Shown here: positions 30,614 to 39,838 of the stretch, in pieces | Numbering within the stretch: position 1 is the stretch's first letter | Layout of the letters: every line of letters starts with the position of its first letter | Assembly: GCF_013386115.1 (NCBI RefSeq) | Contig: NZ_JACAOR010000005.1 | Location: forward strand, 722,543 to 786,542 | Source: Pseudomonas gingeri | Lineage (GTDB): Bacteria; Pseudomonadota; Gammaproteobacteria; Pseudomonadales; Pseudomonadaceae | Reading direction: 5' to 3' | DNA: 64,000 nt | The notes under the pieces: generated by a model | Seen by the model: the letters and a program-made list of their open reading frames with translations, nothing else | Told to the model about the DNA's origin: nothing | Databases searched by the model: none | Position numbers and translations under genes: made by a program

Positions 30614-31798
30614 TCATGCGCTCAAATCGGCGAGGGCCCTTGTCAATAAGCCGATATCTTCGGCCGAGGTGGTGAACCCCGGGGTAATGCGGATGCACGG
30701 CCCGCAGGCCGAGCCGCTGCGGGACACGGTGAACAGGTTGTAGTCCTGCAGTAGCCGATCGACCATCGCCTGCTGGTTCGCCTGCCGGGTAAAACGCATC
30801 GAGGTGATCGCGCAGTACAGGCGCGGGTCGTCCGGTGTCAGCACCTCGATACCGGGCATCTTGCGTGCTTCGCCGACCCACAGGTCGCGCAGGTAATTCA
30901 GGCGTGCGCCCTTGGCCGCTGCGCCGCCGATCTGCCGATGCTCGTCGAACACCGTGGGCAGGGTCATCAGCGCCGGAATGTTCGGTGTGCTGTGGGGCGT
31001 GCGCGAGCGGACATCCGTGACCGGGTAATGCATTTCGCCCATGTCCGGGTCGATATCGGCCAGGCGCTCGGGATCGATATGGATCACCCCCAGGCTCAAT
31101 GGCGCGCCGATCCACTTCTGCAGGTTGAAGCCGGCGAAGGCCACGCCCATCGCCCGCAGGTCGAATTCGATCTGCCCCAGGGCATGGGCGCCGTCGAGAA
31201 TGACATCGACCCCGTGTTCCCGGGCCGCCTCGGCAATTGCCTGGACCGGCATCACCAGTCCGGTGCGGTGGGTGACATGGGTCAGCGCCATCAGCTTCAG
31301 GCGCGGATGGCGCACGAACGCCTCGCGGTAGGTCGCCAGCAACGACTCGAAGCTCGCCGGGTGGGTATGCTCGATGCGAATCACCTGGACCCCGCGATGG
31401 CGTTCGAGCCAGTTCAGCGCGCCCTTGACCGTGTCGTATTCCAGGTCGCTGTACAGCACCTGGTCGCCCGGTTGCAGGCGATTGTAATTGCGGATCAGCG
31501 ATTGCAGGGCATCGGTGGCGCAGCGGGTGAGGGCAATCGCCTCGTCGCTGACGCCCATCAGTTCGGCCAGTTCGGCGCGAATCGCGACGCTGCCGATCTT
31601 GTCGAAGTGCTGGCGGACATGCAGCGAGTTGCTGCGGTTGATGAACTCGATGTTGTGCCGGTAATCCTCGATCACCCGGCGGCTCATGCGACCGAAGTAA
31701 CCGTTTTCCAGATTGAGCGGGCCGGGTTCGACATCGTAGCGCTGGGCCACGGTTTGCCAGAAGTGTTCGTCGCGGGCGTTGTCTTCATTCCTTGGCAT
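30614..31798 (-). CDS. Class V aminotransferase-fold PLP enzyme (isopenicillin N epimerase-like)
   Basis: The 394-residue protein has the fold-type I PLP layout of the NifS/CsdB/isopenicillin-N-epimerase group: ALTRCATDALQSLI, VDVILDGAHALGQIEFD (PLP-contact His/Asp region), and the lysine in GFNLQKWIGAPLSLG. The C-terminal GSACGPCIRITPGF resembles epimerase/desulfurase relatives, but the reaction cannot be read. The ATG at 31798 lies 16 bases after the DUF3820 stop; an upstream in-frame GTG at 31849 would overlap that gene. Confidence 0.8.
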   Translation of the reverse strand: MPRNEDNARDEHFWQTVAQRYDVEPGPLNLENGYFGRMSRRVIEDYRHNIEFINRSNSLHVRQHFDKIGSVAIRAELAELMGVSDEAIALTRCATDALQSLIRNYNRLQPGDQVLYSDLEYDTVKGALNWLERHRGVQVIRIEHTHPASFESLLATYREAFVRHPRLKLMALTHVTHRTGLVMPVQAIAEAAREHGVDVILDGAHALGQIEFDLRAMGVAFAGFNLQKWIGAPLSLGVIHIDPERLADIDPDMGEMHYPVTDVRSRTPHSTPNIPALMTLPTVFDEHRQIGGAAAKGARLNYLRDLWVGEARKMPGIEVLTPDDPRLYCAITSMRFTRQANQQAMVDRLLQDYNLFTVSRSGSACGPCIRITPGFTTSAEDIGLLTRALADLSA

Positions 31799-31814
31799 GG
31801 CGGGGCTCGTCGGG

Positions 31815-32051
31815 TCAGTGGCGGGGTTTGGGTTTGCCGTGCTTCGCACGTAGCGGGTCGAGCAGGTCGGCGAGGCCGTTGTGGTCGATCTCCTGCATCA
31901 ACGCCAGCAGGCCGCCGAGTTCACCCTGGGGAAAGCCTTCGCGGGCGAACCAGTTCAGGTACGGTCCGGGGAGGTCGGCGATGATCCGCCCCTTGTACTT
32001 GCCGAAGGGCATTTCGCGGGTGACCAGCAGTTCGAGTTTTTCGGGGTTCAT
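31815..32051 (-). CDS. DUF3820 family protein
   Basis: The 78-residue protein matches the DUF3820 family in its core, MPFGKYKGRIIADLPGPYL then WFAREGFPQGELGGLL and MQEIDHNGL. Members include a P. aeruginosa protein described as quorum-sensing-regulated and linked to virulence; the biochemical role is unknown. It is the first gene of a leftward pair with the PLP enzyme. Confidence 0.85.
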   Translation of the reverse strand: MNPEKLELLVTREMPFGKYKGRIIADLPGPYLNWFAREGFPQGELGGLLALMQEIDHNGLADLLDPLRAKHGKPKPRH

Positions 32052-32257
32052 TCGGGGACTTGCCTCCGGTGTTCAAGCGACTGGAAAAATACAGGCATTC
32101 TGCATGCAGGCCAATTGACAGATCATGCAAATAACGGGGATACAGATTTTTCGATTATTTATAAGTTACTGAAATTAAACATAAAAATTATAAGCCGAAG
32201 GCTGGCATGGCGACTGCAACGGTATACCCAACTTCCACCACCAGAAGGAATTGAGTC

Positions 32258-32725
32258 ATGACCAACTTGAACAAAGAAACCATTTCGGTTCTCAACCACC
32301 TGATTGAAGTCAGCAAGGATGGCCAGGAAGGCTTCAAGACGTGCGCCGAAGATATCAAGAACCCCGAGCTCAAGGCGCTGTTCCAGAAACGTTCGAGCGA
32401 GTGCGCGTCGGCGGCCGTGGAATTGCAGGCCGAAGTGCGCAAGCTCGGCGGCGATCCGGAAACCTCCACCAGCGTCTCCGGTGATCTGCACCGTCGTTGG
32501 GTGGACGTGAAGGCGCTGTTCACCGGCAAGGGCGAAGAAGCGGTGCTCAACGAAGCCGAGCGTGGTGAGGATCATGCCAAGAAGGCTTATCGCGAAGCGC
32601 TGGAGAAACTGGCCAAGCACGACACCCTGCTGAGCTTGCGTGACCTGGTGGATCGTCAGTACCAGGGCGTGCTGCGCAACCATGACCAGGTCAAGGCACT
32701 GCGTAATATCGCTCGCGCCAGCTAA
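32258..32725 (+). CDS. PA2169-type four-helix-bundle protein (DUF2383)
   Basis: The 155-residue, highly charged, almost entirely helical protein begins NKETISVLNHLIEVSKDGQEGF and has the second half EERGEDHAKKAYREAL-like pattern of ferritin-like DUF2383 bundles. Relatives in pseudomonads are stress- or stationary-phase-induced. No metal ligands can be assigned with confidence. AAGGAA precedes the ATG; the upstream 200 bases are AT-rich, which suggests a strong regulated promoter. Confidence 0.83.
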   Translation: MTNLNKETISVLNHLIEVSKDGQEGFKTCAEDIKNPELKALFQKRSSECASAAVELQAEVRKLGGDPETSTSVSGDLHRRWVDVKALFTGKGEEAVLNEAERGEDHAKKAYREALEKLAKHDTLLSLRDLVDRQYQGVLRNHDQVKALRNIARAS

Positions 32726-32741
32726 GTCGCCGCTATTGCCC

Positions 32742-33333
32742 CTGTGGGGCTGGCTTGCCAGGGAAGGCGAGCCTCAAGGCCCTCTTCGCGGGCAAGTCCG
32801 CTCCCACACAGGGATCGGCGTTTCGACACAACTGTCGCGGCTGCCACCAATCCCCTGTGGGAGCTGGCTTGCCAGCGAAGAGGGCCTCATGAGCGCTGCA
32901 AGCCTCAAGGTCCTCATCGCCGGCAAGCCGGCTCCTACACAGGGATTGGTGTTTCGACACAACTGTCGCGGCTGCCTCCAATCCCCTGTGGGAGCTGGCT
33001 TGCCAGCGAAGAGGGCTTCACGAGCGCTGCAAGCCTCAAGGTTCTCATCGCCAGCAAGCCGGCTCCTACACAGGGATCGGCGTTTCGATACAGCTATCGC
33101 GGCTGCCACCAATCCCCTGTGGGAGCTGGCTTGCCAGCGAAGAGGGCCTCATGAGCGCTGCAAGCCTCAAGGTCTTCATCGCCAGCAAGCCGGCTCCTAC
33201 ACAGGGATTGGTGTTTCGACACAACTGTCGCGGCTGCCTCCAATCCCCTGTGGGAGCTGGCTTGCCAGCGAAGAGGGCCTCATGAGCGCTGCAAGCCTCA
33301 AGGTTCTCATCGCCAGCAAGCCGGCTCCCACAG
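32742..33333. repeat. Tandem REPIN array, five copies, 131-bp unit
   Basis: Five REP pairs start at 32742, 32855, 32986, 33117 and 33248. The last three intervals are exactly 131 bp and the first is 113 bp. Each unit has a forward REP (CTGTGGGAGCTGGCTTGCC), a short GC-rich middle, an inverted REP (GCAAGCCGGCTCC) and a spacer containing GTTTCGACACAACTGTCGC. Units differ by only a few bases. The array fills the gap between two convergent genes and no coding sequence is credible within it. Confidence 0.93.
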
Positions 33334-33345
33334 TTTTTGTCATCA

Positions 33346-33816
33346 TCAGCCAATGGTGATCGGTGGCGGGCTGGTCAGGGTCACGGTCTGTTGCTTGCGA
33401 GGGGCGAGGATTTCCGCTTCGCCGTCGACCACCAGTTCATCGCGCTGGTTGAATACGCGGGTGGCGATACGTACACGAAACTTCGGCAGTTTCTCGAGGA
33501 TTTCCAGGCGCACGGTCAGGGTGTCGCCAATCTTCACCGGCTTCTGGAAGCTCATCTGCTGGCCCAGGTAGATGGTGCCCGGTCCGGGCAGTTCGCACGC
33601 CACCGCGGCACTGATCAGCGCGCCACTGAACATGCCATGGGCGATGCGTTCCTTGAACATGCTCGCGGCAGCGAATTCGGCATCCAGATGCACCGGGTTG
33701 TGGTCACCGGACATCGCGGCGAACAACTGGATATCGCGTTCTTCCACGGTCTTGCTGTAGCTGGCGGTCTGGCCGACTTCGAGGGCTTCGTACGGCGTAT
33801 TGGTCACCTGGGTCAT
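33346..33816 (-). CDS. phaJ1: (R)-specific enoyl-CoA hydratase, MaoC family (PhaJ1 type)
   Basis: This 156-residue hot-dog-fold hydratase closely resembles P. aeruginosa PhaJ1 throughout (ERDIQLFAAMSGDHNPVHLD with the hydratase-2 motif, then FKERIAHGMFSGALISAA and GPGTIYLGQ). It turns trans-2-enoyl-CoA from beta-oxidation into (R)-3-hydroxyacyl-CoA, a precursor for polyhydroxyalkanoate. The location beside a hydrolase and fadD2-fadD1 is conserved in pseudomonads. Confidence 0.9.
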   Translation of the reverse strand: MTQVTNTPYEALEVGQTASYSKTVEERDIQLFAAMSGDHNPVHLDAEFAAASMFKERIAHGMFSGALISAAVACELPGPGTIYLGQQMSFQKPVKIGDTLTVRLEILEKLPKFRVRIATRVFNQRDELVVDGEAEILAPRKQQTVTLTSPPPITIG

Positions 33817-33841
33817 CTGATACCTGTCCTGTGAAAGTTTG

Positions 33842-33865
33842 TTAAAATCAACTAATTGATTTTAA
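33842..33865. promoter_or_regulatory. AT-rich palindrome upstream of phaJ1
   Basis: TTAAAATCAA and TTGATTTTAA are perfect 10-base arms around CTAA. The element lies between the hydrolase stop and phaJ1, 26 bp upstream of the phaJ1 start, and stands out in a GC-rich sequence. It is a candidate operator; it does not fit the PsrA or FadR consensus. Confidence 0.5.
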
Positions 33866-33875
33866 AGGAAAATAA

Positions 33876-34820
33876 TCATTCTGAGCGGGCTGGTCGACGG
33901 TGCGCCAGGGTCTGCTCCAGCCAGTGCAGCACGTCGGCGGTCACTTCATCGCGGTTGGTTTCATTGAAAAGTTCGTGCCGCGCCTGTGGGTAGACGCTCA
34001 ATTGCAGGTTTTGGCTACCGGCTTCGCGCAAGGCATCGGCGAGATCCTTGAGGCGCTTGCCTTCACTGACCGGATCGCGCTCGCCACCCATCACCAGCAA
34101 CGGCAGGCCGGGGTCGATCTGCTTCAGGTTGCGCGCCTTGCTGATCTGTTGCAGGCCGCCCAGCAGATCGATCCACAACTGGTTGGTGCAACGGAAACCG
34201 CAGAGCGGGTCGCTGACGTACTTGTCGACTTCCTCCGGGTCGCGGCTCAGCCAGTCGAAGGCCGTGCGGGTGGGCTTGAAGGCCTTGTTGAACGAACCGA
34301 ACGACAGCCAGTCGATCAGTGCGCTGCGGCCCGTGGCGCCCTGGCGCCAGCGTTCGCCGCGGGCGATCGCGGAGGCGGCGCGGTACAGCGCCACCGGCTG
34401 GAAGTTCGAGCCGCTGAGGATCGCGCCCTGCAGGCTGGCGCTGTGGTGCAGCAGGTAGGCCTGGGCAATATAGCTGCCCATGCTGTGACCGAGCAGGATG
34501 ATCGGCTTGCCCGGCTGCTCTTCGCCGATGCGCTGGTTGAGGCTCGCCAGGTCGCTGACCACCGCGCACCAGCCGTCGCGATCGGCGAAATGCCCGAGCA
34601 CGCCGTGTTCGGCGGTCTTGCCGTGTCCGCGCTGGTCATGGGCGTAGAGTCCGTACCCGGCCTCGCACAGGGCCGCGGCCAGGCGAGCATACCGGCCACT
34701 GTGTTCGGCCATGCCATGGGACAGCAGGACCAGTGCCTTCGGCTCGCCTTCCGGCAACCAGCGATTGACGTGGAGGCGGCTGTGGTCACTCACGGTCAGC
34801 CAGAAAGTGTCATGGGTCAT
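33876..34820 (-). CDS. Alpha/beta hydrolase, lysophospholipase/monoacylglycerol lipase-like
   Basis: The 314-residue protein has the serine-hydrolase elbow IILLGHSMGSYIAQAY, an oxyanion-side motif VLLSHGMAEHSGRYARLA, and the acid/histidine region MGGERDPVSEGKRL and ARHELFNETNRDEV. It probably releases fatty acids from lysophospholipid or monoacylglycerol for the adjacent acyl-CoA synthetases. AAAGGAA five bases before the ATG at 34820 decides the start over a longer in-frame reading. It is divergent from fadD2. Confidence 0.87.
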   Translation of the reverse strand: MTHDTFWLTVSDHSRLHVNRWLPEGEPKALVLLSHGMAEHSGRYARLAAALCEAGYGLYAHDQRGHGKTAEHGVLGHFADRDGWCAVVSDLASLNQRIGEEQPGKPIILLGHSMGSYIAQAYLLHHSASLQGAILSGSNFQPVALYRAASAIARGERWRQGATGRSALIDWLSFGSFNKAFKPTRTAFDWLSRDPEEVDKYVSDPLCGFRCTNQLWIDLLGGLQQISKARNLKQIDPGLPLLVMGGERDPVSEGKRLKDLADALREAGSQNLQLSVYPQARHELFNETNRDEVTADVLHWLEQTLAHRRPARSE

Positions 34821-35079
34821 GGCGGTTCCTTTGCTCAAGATGAGACGGCGGCACGGGACGAGACAGGGCACGGGATGGCATGCGGAGTCGATCCATTGTA
34901 TAGCGCATCCTCGCCGAGGAAGCAGGTCATGCTGCGCATTGGCAGCAAGATTCATGATGTTGATGACTGTGTCCGCCATATTTGCCTGATTCCACATTGC
35001 TGCTAACGTCCGCTAAGCACCGCTTTTTCGCTTCGCGCGAACGCGGCCCCGGAGAGGCTCAGGCAAGAGGACAAGAACA

Positions 35080-36768
35080 ATGCAAGCTGATTTCTGGAAC
35101 GACAAGCGCCCCGCCGGCGTACCCCTGGATATCGAGGCGGGCGCCTATAGATCCGTGGTCGAGGTATTCGAGCGCTCCTGCAAGAAATTCGCCGACCGTC
35201 CGGCCTTCAGCAACATGGGCGTGACCCTGACCTACGCCGAACTCGAACGCTACAGCGCGGCCTTTGCCGGTTATCTGCAGGCCAATACCGACCTGCAGCC
35301 CGGCGACCGGATTGCCGTCCAGTTGCCCAACGTCCTGCATTATCCGATTGCCGTGTTCGGCGCCATGCGTGCCGGGCTGATCGTGGTCAACACCAACCCG
35401 CTGTACACCGTCCGCGAGATGCGCCACCAGTTCAAGGACTCCGGTGCCCGGGCGCTGGTCTACCTGAACCTGTTCGGCGCGCGGGTCCAGGAAGTGCTGC
35501 CCGATACCCGGATCGAGTTCCTGATCGAAGCGAAGATGGGCGACCTGATGGCGCCGGCCAAGGGCTGGCTGACCAACCTGGTGGTCGACAAGGTGAAAAA
35601 GCTGGTGCCGCCTTACCAGTTGCCTCAGGCGATCTCGTTCAAGAGTGCCTTGCACCTGGGCCGGGGCCAGAGCATCCAGCCGCTCAAGGTCAGCCTCGAT
35701 GACCTCGCGGTGCTGCAATACACCGGCGGCACCACGGGCCTGGCCAAGGGCGCGATGCTCACCCACGGCAACCTGGTGGCGAACATGCAGCAGGCGCGGG
35801 CCTGCCTGTCCCAGCCCGGGCCCGACGGTCATCCGCTGCTCAAGGAAGGCCAGGAAGTGATGATCGCGCCGCTGCCGCTGTATCACATCTATGCCTTCAC
35901 CGCGAACTGCATGTGCATGATGGTCACCGGTAACCACAACGTGCTGATCAGCAATCCGCGGGATATCGGCGGCTTCATCAAGGAACTGAAAAAGTGGCGC
36001 TTTTCCGCGCTGCTGGGGCTCAACACCCTGTTCGTGGCGCTGATGGAGCACCCGGACTTCAAGACCCTGGATTTCTCCAGCCTGAAGCTCACCAACTCCG
36101 GCGGCACCGCCTTGGTCAAGGCCACCGCCGAGCGCTGGGAGAAGGCCACCGGCTGCCGCATCACCGAGGGCTACGGCTTGACCGAGACTTCGCCCATTGC
36201 CTGCACCAACCCTTATGGCGACAAGGGCCGCCTGGGCTCGGTCGGCATCCCGGTGCCCGGCACCAGCCTGAAGATCGCCGATGACAACGGTGTCGAGCAG
36301 CCGCTGGGCGAGCGCGGCGAGTTGTGCATCAAGGGGCCGCAGGTGATGAAGGGCTACTGGCAGCAACCGGAAGCGACCCGCGAAGTGCTGGATGCCGAAG
36401 GGTGGTTCAAGACCGGCGATATCGCGGTGATCGACCCGGATGGTTTTGTCCGTATCGTCGACCGCAAGAAGGACATGATCATCGTCTCCGGTTTCAATGT
36501 GTACCCGAATGAAATCGAAGACGTGGTGATGGCCCACCCGAAAGTTGCCAATTGCGCGGTGATCGGCGTTCCGGACGAGCGTTCGGGCGAGGCGGTGAAG
36601 TTGTTCGTGGTGGCGCGGGAGGCGGGGGTCAGCGTTGAAGAACTGAAGGCCTACTGCAAGGAAAACTTCACCGGCTACAAAGTACCCAAGCATATCGTGC
36701 TGCGGGATTCGCTGCCGATGACGCCGGTGGGCAAGATCCTGCGGCGGGAGTTGCGGGATAACCCATAG
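35080..36768 (+). CDS. fadD2: Long-chain fatty acid-CoA ligase FadD2
   Basis: A 562-residue AMP-forming acyl-CoA synthetase with the P-loop-like YTGGTTGLAKGAMLTH, the A5 motif EGYGLTETSP and the FadD/VLACS motif DGWFKTGDI-type segment (GWFKTGDIAVID), and the catalytic lysine near the C-terminus (MTPVGKILRREL). It activates exogenous fatty acids at the inner membrane. It is the upstream member of a tandem pair, 399 bp before fadD1. Confidence 0.94.
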   Translation: MQADFWNDKRPAGVPLDIEAGAYRSVVEVFERSCKKFADRPAFSNMGVTLTYAELERYSAAFAGYLQANTDLQPGDRIAVQLPNVLHYPIAVFGAMRAGLIVVNTNPLYTVREMRHQFKDSGARALVYLNLFGARVQEVLPDTRIEFLIEAKMGDLMAPAKGWLTNLVVDKVKKLVPPYQLPQAISFKSALHLGRGQSIQPLKVSLDDLAVLQYTGGTTGLAKGAMLTHGNLVANMQQARACLSQPGPDGHPLLKEGQEVMIAPLPLYHIYAFTANCMCMMVTGNHNVLISNPRDIGGFIKELKKWRFSALLGLNTLFVALMEHPDFKTLDFSSLKLTNSGGTALVKATAERWEKATGCRITEGYGLTETSPIACTNPYGDKGRLGSVGIPVPGTSLKIADDNGVEQPLGERGELCIKGPQVMKGYWQQPEATREVLDAEGWFKTGDIAVIDPDGFVRIVDRKKDMIIVSGFNVYPNEIEDVVMAHPKVANCAVIGVPDERSGEAVKLFVVAREAGVSVEELKAYCKENFTGYKVPKHIVLRDSLPMTPVGKILRRELRDNP

Positions 36769-36800
36769 GCCGCGATCGAGGGGGGGCATTGAGGGTTCTT

Positions 36801-36900
36801 CGCGATGTCCCGGCAAGTCCGGCTGCTACAGTTTTCGGTGGTACGCAAAGTAAGGTGCACAACTGCGAACTGTAGGAGCCGGGCTTGCCCGCGAAGCTTT
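36801..36900. repeat. REP elements between fadD2 and fadD1
   Basis: A degenerate inverted REP (CCCGGCAAGTCCGGCTGCTAC, read to 36830) and a forward copy (CTGTAGGAGCCGGGCTTGCC from 36870) flank a spacer of about 40 bp. Confidence 0.78.
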
Positions 36901-37167
36901 TAAAAGGGCTGAAACCCTCGAAGCAGAGCTGAATTCCGGGTAATAGACTTTTTACTCTAAAAATGACCATTGCTGTTTCTTGAGTCATATTCATGACCGG
37001 CGAGCCCATCTTTGGCTCTAGGCGACCCTTGGCAAAGCTGCTACTCTCGGCGCGCTTTGTGACTTCTCGGCGTAAGTTAAAGCCAGATTCACCCAATAAA
37101 AAACACAGATAAATAATAATCGCATCAAATGCGGTGCTGAATTCGCGTTGCTGAGGAGTGGGCTTCC
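36901..37167. other. Promoter region of fadD1
   Basis: No open reading frame is convincing here. The stretch must hold the fadD1 promoter; no PsrA-type (GAAAC-N4-GTTTC) operator was found by eye. GAGGAG before 37168 is the ribosome site. Confidence 0.5.
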
Positions 37168-38865
37168 ATGATCGAAGACTTTTGGAAGGATAAGTACCCG
37201 GCTGGGATTGCTGCCGACATCAATCCCGATGAGTACCCGAATGTTCAGACGGTATTGAAACAGTCTTGCCAACGATTCGCCAGCAAACCGGCCTTTAGCA
37301 ACCTCGGCAAGACGCTCACTTATGGTGAGTTGTACGAGTTGTCCGGTGCTTTCGCCGCCTACCTGCAACAGCACACGGACCTGCAACCGGGCGATCGGAT
37401 CGCCGTGCAGTTGCCCAACCTGCTGCAATACCCGATCGCCGTGTTCGGTGCCATTCGCGCCGGGCTGATCGTGGTCAACACCAACCCGCTGTACACCGCG
37501 CGGGAAATGGAACACCAATTCAACGACTCCGGCGCCAAGGCCCTGGTGTGCCTGGCGAACATGGCGCACCTGGCCGAAGCGGTGGTGCCCAAGACCGGCG
37601 TGCGGCATGTGATCGTCACCGAAGTGGCCGACCTGCTGCCCCCGCTCAAGCGTGTGCTGATCAACAGTGTCATCAAGTACGTGAAGAAGATGGTGCCGGC
37701 CTATCACCTGCCCAAGGCCGTCAAGTTCAACGACGTGCTGAGCAAGGGCCAGGGCCAGCCGGTCAAGGAAGCCAATCCGGCCAGCAGCGACGTCGCGGTG
37801 CTGCAATACACCGGCGGCACCACCGGCGTGGCCAAGGGCGCGATGCTGACCCATCGCAACCTGGTGGCGAACATGTTGCAGTGCAAGGCACTGATGGGTT
37901 CGGACCTCAATGAAGGCTGCGAGATCGTCATCACCCCGCTGCCGCTGTACCACATCTATGCCTTCACCTTTCATTGCATGGCGATGATGCTGATCGGCAA
38001 CCACAACATCCTGATCAGCAACCCGCGCGACCTGTCGGCGATGGTCAAGGAACTGTCGAAGTGGAAGTTCAGCGCCTTTGTCGGCCTCAACACCCTGTTC
38101 GTCGCCCTGTGCAACAACGAGACATTCCGCAAGCTGGACTTCTCCGCGCTCAAGGTCACCCTGTCGGGGGGCATGGCCCTGCAACTGGCGGCGTCCGAGC
38201 GTTGGAAGGCGGTGACCGGCTGTTCCATCTGCGAAGGCTACGGCATGACCGAAACCAGCCCGGTGGCCTCGGTGAACCCGAGCCAGAAGATCCAGCCCGG
38301 CACCATCGGCATTCCTGTGCCGTCGACCCTGTGCAAGGTGATCAACGACGAAGGCGTCGAGCAGCCGCTGGGTGAGATCGGCGAACTGTGCATCAAGGGC
38401 CCGCAGGTGATGAAGGGCTACTGGCAGCGCCAGGACGCCACCGACGAGATCCTCGACAGCGAAGGCTGGCTGAAGACCGGCGACATCGCGATCATCCAGC
38501 CGGACGGCTACATGCGCATTGTCGACCGCAAGAAGGACATGATCCTGGTGTCCGGTTTCAACGTCTATCCGAACGAACTGGAAGACGTGCTGGCGACCTT
38601 GCCGGGTGTGCTGCAATGCGCGGCCATCGGCGTGCCGGACGAGAAGTCGGGCGAAGTGATCAAGATCTTCATCGTCGCCAAGCCGGGCGTGACCCTGACC
38701 AAGGACCAGGTGATGGAGCATATGCGGGCCAACGTGACCGGCTACAAAGTGCCGAAGTCCGTGGAATTCCGCGATGCACTGCCGACCACCAACGTCGGCA
38801 AGATCCTGCGCCGCGAGCTGCGCGATGAAGAACTGAAGAAGCTGGGCCTGAAGAAGATCGCCTGA
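37168..38865 (+). CDS. fadD1: Long-chain fatty acid-CoA ligase FadD1
   Basis: A 565-residue paralogue of FadD2 with the same motifs (YTGGTTGVAKGAMLTH, EGYGMTETSP, GWLKTGDIAII, NVGKILRREL). In P. aeruginosa and P. putida FadD1 is the main enzyme for long-chain substrates and FadD2 a partner with different preference. It has its own upstream region with REPs and is closed by a very strong terminator. Confidence 0.95.
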   Translation: MIEDFWKDKYPAGIAADINPDEYPNVQTVLKQSCQRFASKPAFSNLGKTLTYGELYELSGAFAAYLQQHTDLQPGDRIAVQLPNLLQYPIAVFGAIRAGLIVVNTNPLYTAREMEHQFNDSGAKALVCLANMAHLAEAVVPKTGVRHVIVTEVADLLPPLKRVLINSVIKYVKKMVPAYHLPKAVKFNDVLSKGQGQPVKEANPASSDVAVLQYTGGTTGVAKGAMLTHRNLVANMLQCKALMGSDLNEGCEIVITPLPLYHIYAFTFHCMAMMLIGNHNILISNPRDLSAMVKELSKWKFSAFVGLNTLFVALCNNETFRKLDFSALKVTLSGGMALQLAASERWKAVTGCSICEGYGMTETSPVASVNPSQKIQPGTIGIPVPSTLCKVINDEGVEQPLGEIGELCIKGPQVMKGYWQRQDATDEILDSEGWLKTGDIAIIQPDGYMRIVDRKKDMILVSGFNVYPNELEDVLATLPGVLQCAAIGVPDEKSGEVIKIFIVAKPGVTLTKDQVMEHMRANVTGYKVPKSVEFRDALPTTNVGKILRRELRDEELKKLGLKKIA

Positions 38866-38870
38866 CCCTG

Positions 38871-38914
38871 CATAAACGACAAAGCCCCGCCGATGCGGGG
38901 CTTTGTCGTTTATG
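38871..38914. terminator. Terminator after fadD1
   Basis: A perfect 20-bp stem (38871-38890 with 38895-38914) closes on a four-base loop; the GCCCCGC/GCGGGGC core is flanked by AAA and TTT tracts on either strand, so it can act on both strands. Confidence 0.92.
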
Positions 38915-38920
38915 CCTGGC

Positions 38921-39020
38921 GAGCCGGCTTGTGTCGGAGCCGTGCTTGTCGGAACGCCGCCCGCCGCGAAGCTTCCAGCGTCCTCAAGGGCCTTATCGCC
39001 GGCAAGCCGGCTCCTGCAGG
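38921..39020. repeat. REP pair downstream of fadD1
   Basis: A degenerate forward REP and a clean inverted copy (GCCGGCAAGCCGGCTCCTGC) lie between the terminator and the leftward gene at 39023. Confidence 0.75.
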
Positions 39021-39022
39021 TT

Positions 39023-39403
39023 TCAGGATTGCTGGAACTGCGCGAATCCTACACCGGCCCCTGCCGGCCGCACGTCCTTGAGGAACGAGTCCTTGTCGGC
39101 GCTCAGTTCCAGGCTCAGCTCCGGCTTGCGCTTGCCGGCGTTGCGCACCACCAGGCCCTCCATCCGTTCGCGCAGGAACACGGTCGGCACCTTCAGGTGC
39201 AGCAACTCGTCGGTGGCCGGGGTATGCAACAGCAGGTGCACCCATTCGTATTGGCCGATCGCCAGGCGCGCCAGGGGGATATCGAACCACCAGATGTTGC
39301 GGTTGCGGTTCAATTCGGTGAAATGGCAGTTGTTCACGCCGAGCACGGCACCGCCCAGTTCCTGGTTCCTGCGGGCAATGGCCTGCTTTTTATCGAGTTT
39401 CAT
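39023..39403 (-). CDS. Conserved hypothetical protein
   Basis: The 126-residue soluble protein has no signal peptide or membrane segment. It contains a tryptophan-rich strand region (NRNIWWFDIPLARLAIGQYEWVHLLLH) and LLHLKVPTVFLRERMEGLV. No family was recognised. AGGA is followed by a GTG-ATG pair; the ATG at 39403 was chosen. It is transcribed away from the csbD gene. Confidence 0.65.
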   Translation of the reverse strand: MKLDKKQAIARRNQELGGAVLGVNNCHFTELNRNRNIWWFDIPLARLAIGQYEWVHLLLHTPATDELLHLKVPTVFLRERMEGLVVRNAGKRKPELSLELSADKDSFLKDVRPAGAGVGFAQFQQS

Positions 39404-39603
39404 CACTTTCCTACCGTTATCGATCTTCAGCGCCTGAGCCTGAATCTGGCGGCTATTCTCATGGGTCGGCGGGCAAACATAAAGGCAAACCTGCTGTCTG
39501 TGATCAACAACCGGTCGAAAATAATTGAAACTCCGTGCAAAAGCCTCGGGTCAACCTTATGTCGGGACACTGACGCCCCGCACTCAACTGATGGAGAACG
39601 ACC

Positions 39604-39792
39604 ATGAGCAGCACTGGCGATAAGATCAAAGGCACAGCGAATCAAGCGGTTGGTAACGTCAAGCAGGCCGTCGGCAAAGCCACCGACAACAACCGGCTGC
39701 GCGCCGAAGGCAAGGCCCAGGAAGTGAAGGGCGACGCGCAGAAAGCGGTGGGCAAGACCAAGGAGGCGATCAAGAAGGCAGTCGATAAATAG
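39604..39792 (+). CDS. CsbD family stress protein
   Basis: The 62-residue protein is a repeated, amphipathic [24 protein letters not shown] sequence followed by [18 protein letters not shown]. This is the CsbD/YjbJ family of very abundant general-stress proteins with no known molecular role. GGAGA precedes the start, and a hairpin terminator follows 21 bp after the stop. Confidence 0.93.
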   Translation: MSSTGDKIKGTANQAVGNVKQAVGKATDNNRLRAEGKAQEVKGDAQKAVGKTKEAIKKAVDK

Positions 39793-39813
39793 ACCGCGTT
39801 CCGATCGATCGAG

Positions 39814-39838
39814 CGGCCATCCCAGGATGGCCGTTCTT
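39814..39838 (+). terminator. Hairpin terminator after the csbD-like gene
   Basis: CGGCCATCC and GGATGGCCG form a 9-bp perfect inverted repeat (39814-39833) followed by the T-rich TTCTT. Confidence 0.7.

Noticed and set aside
32735..33340. CRISPR array, suggested by regular repeats of 131 bp
   Set aside because: Repeat units contain inverted REP pairs, the spacers are identical and not unique, and no cas genes are nearby.
36901..37167. PsrA operator before fadD1
   Set aside because: No GAAAC-N4-GTTTC-like pair was found by eye.
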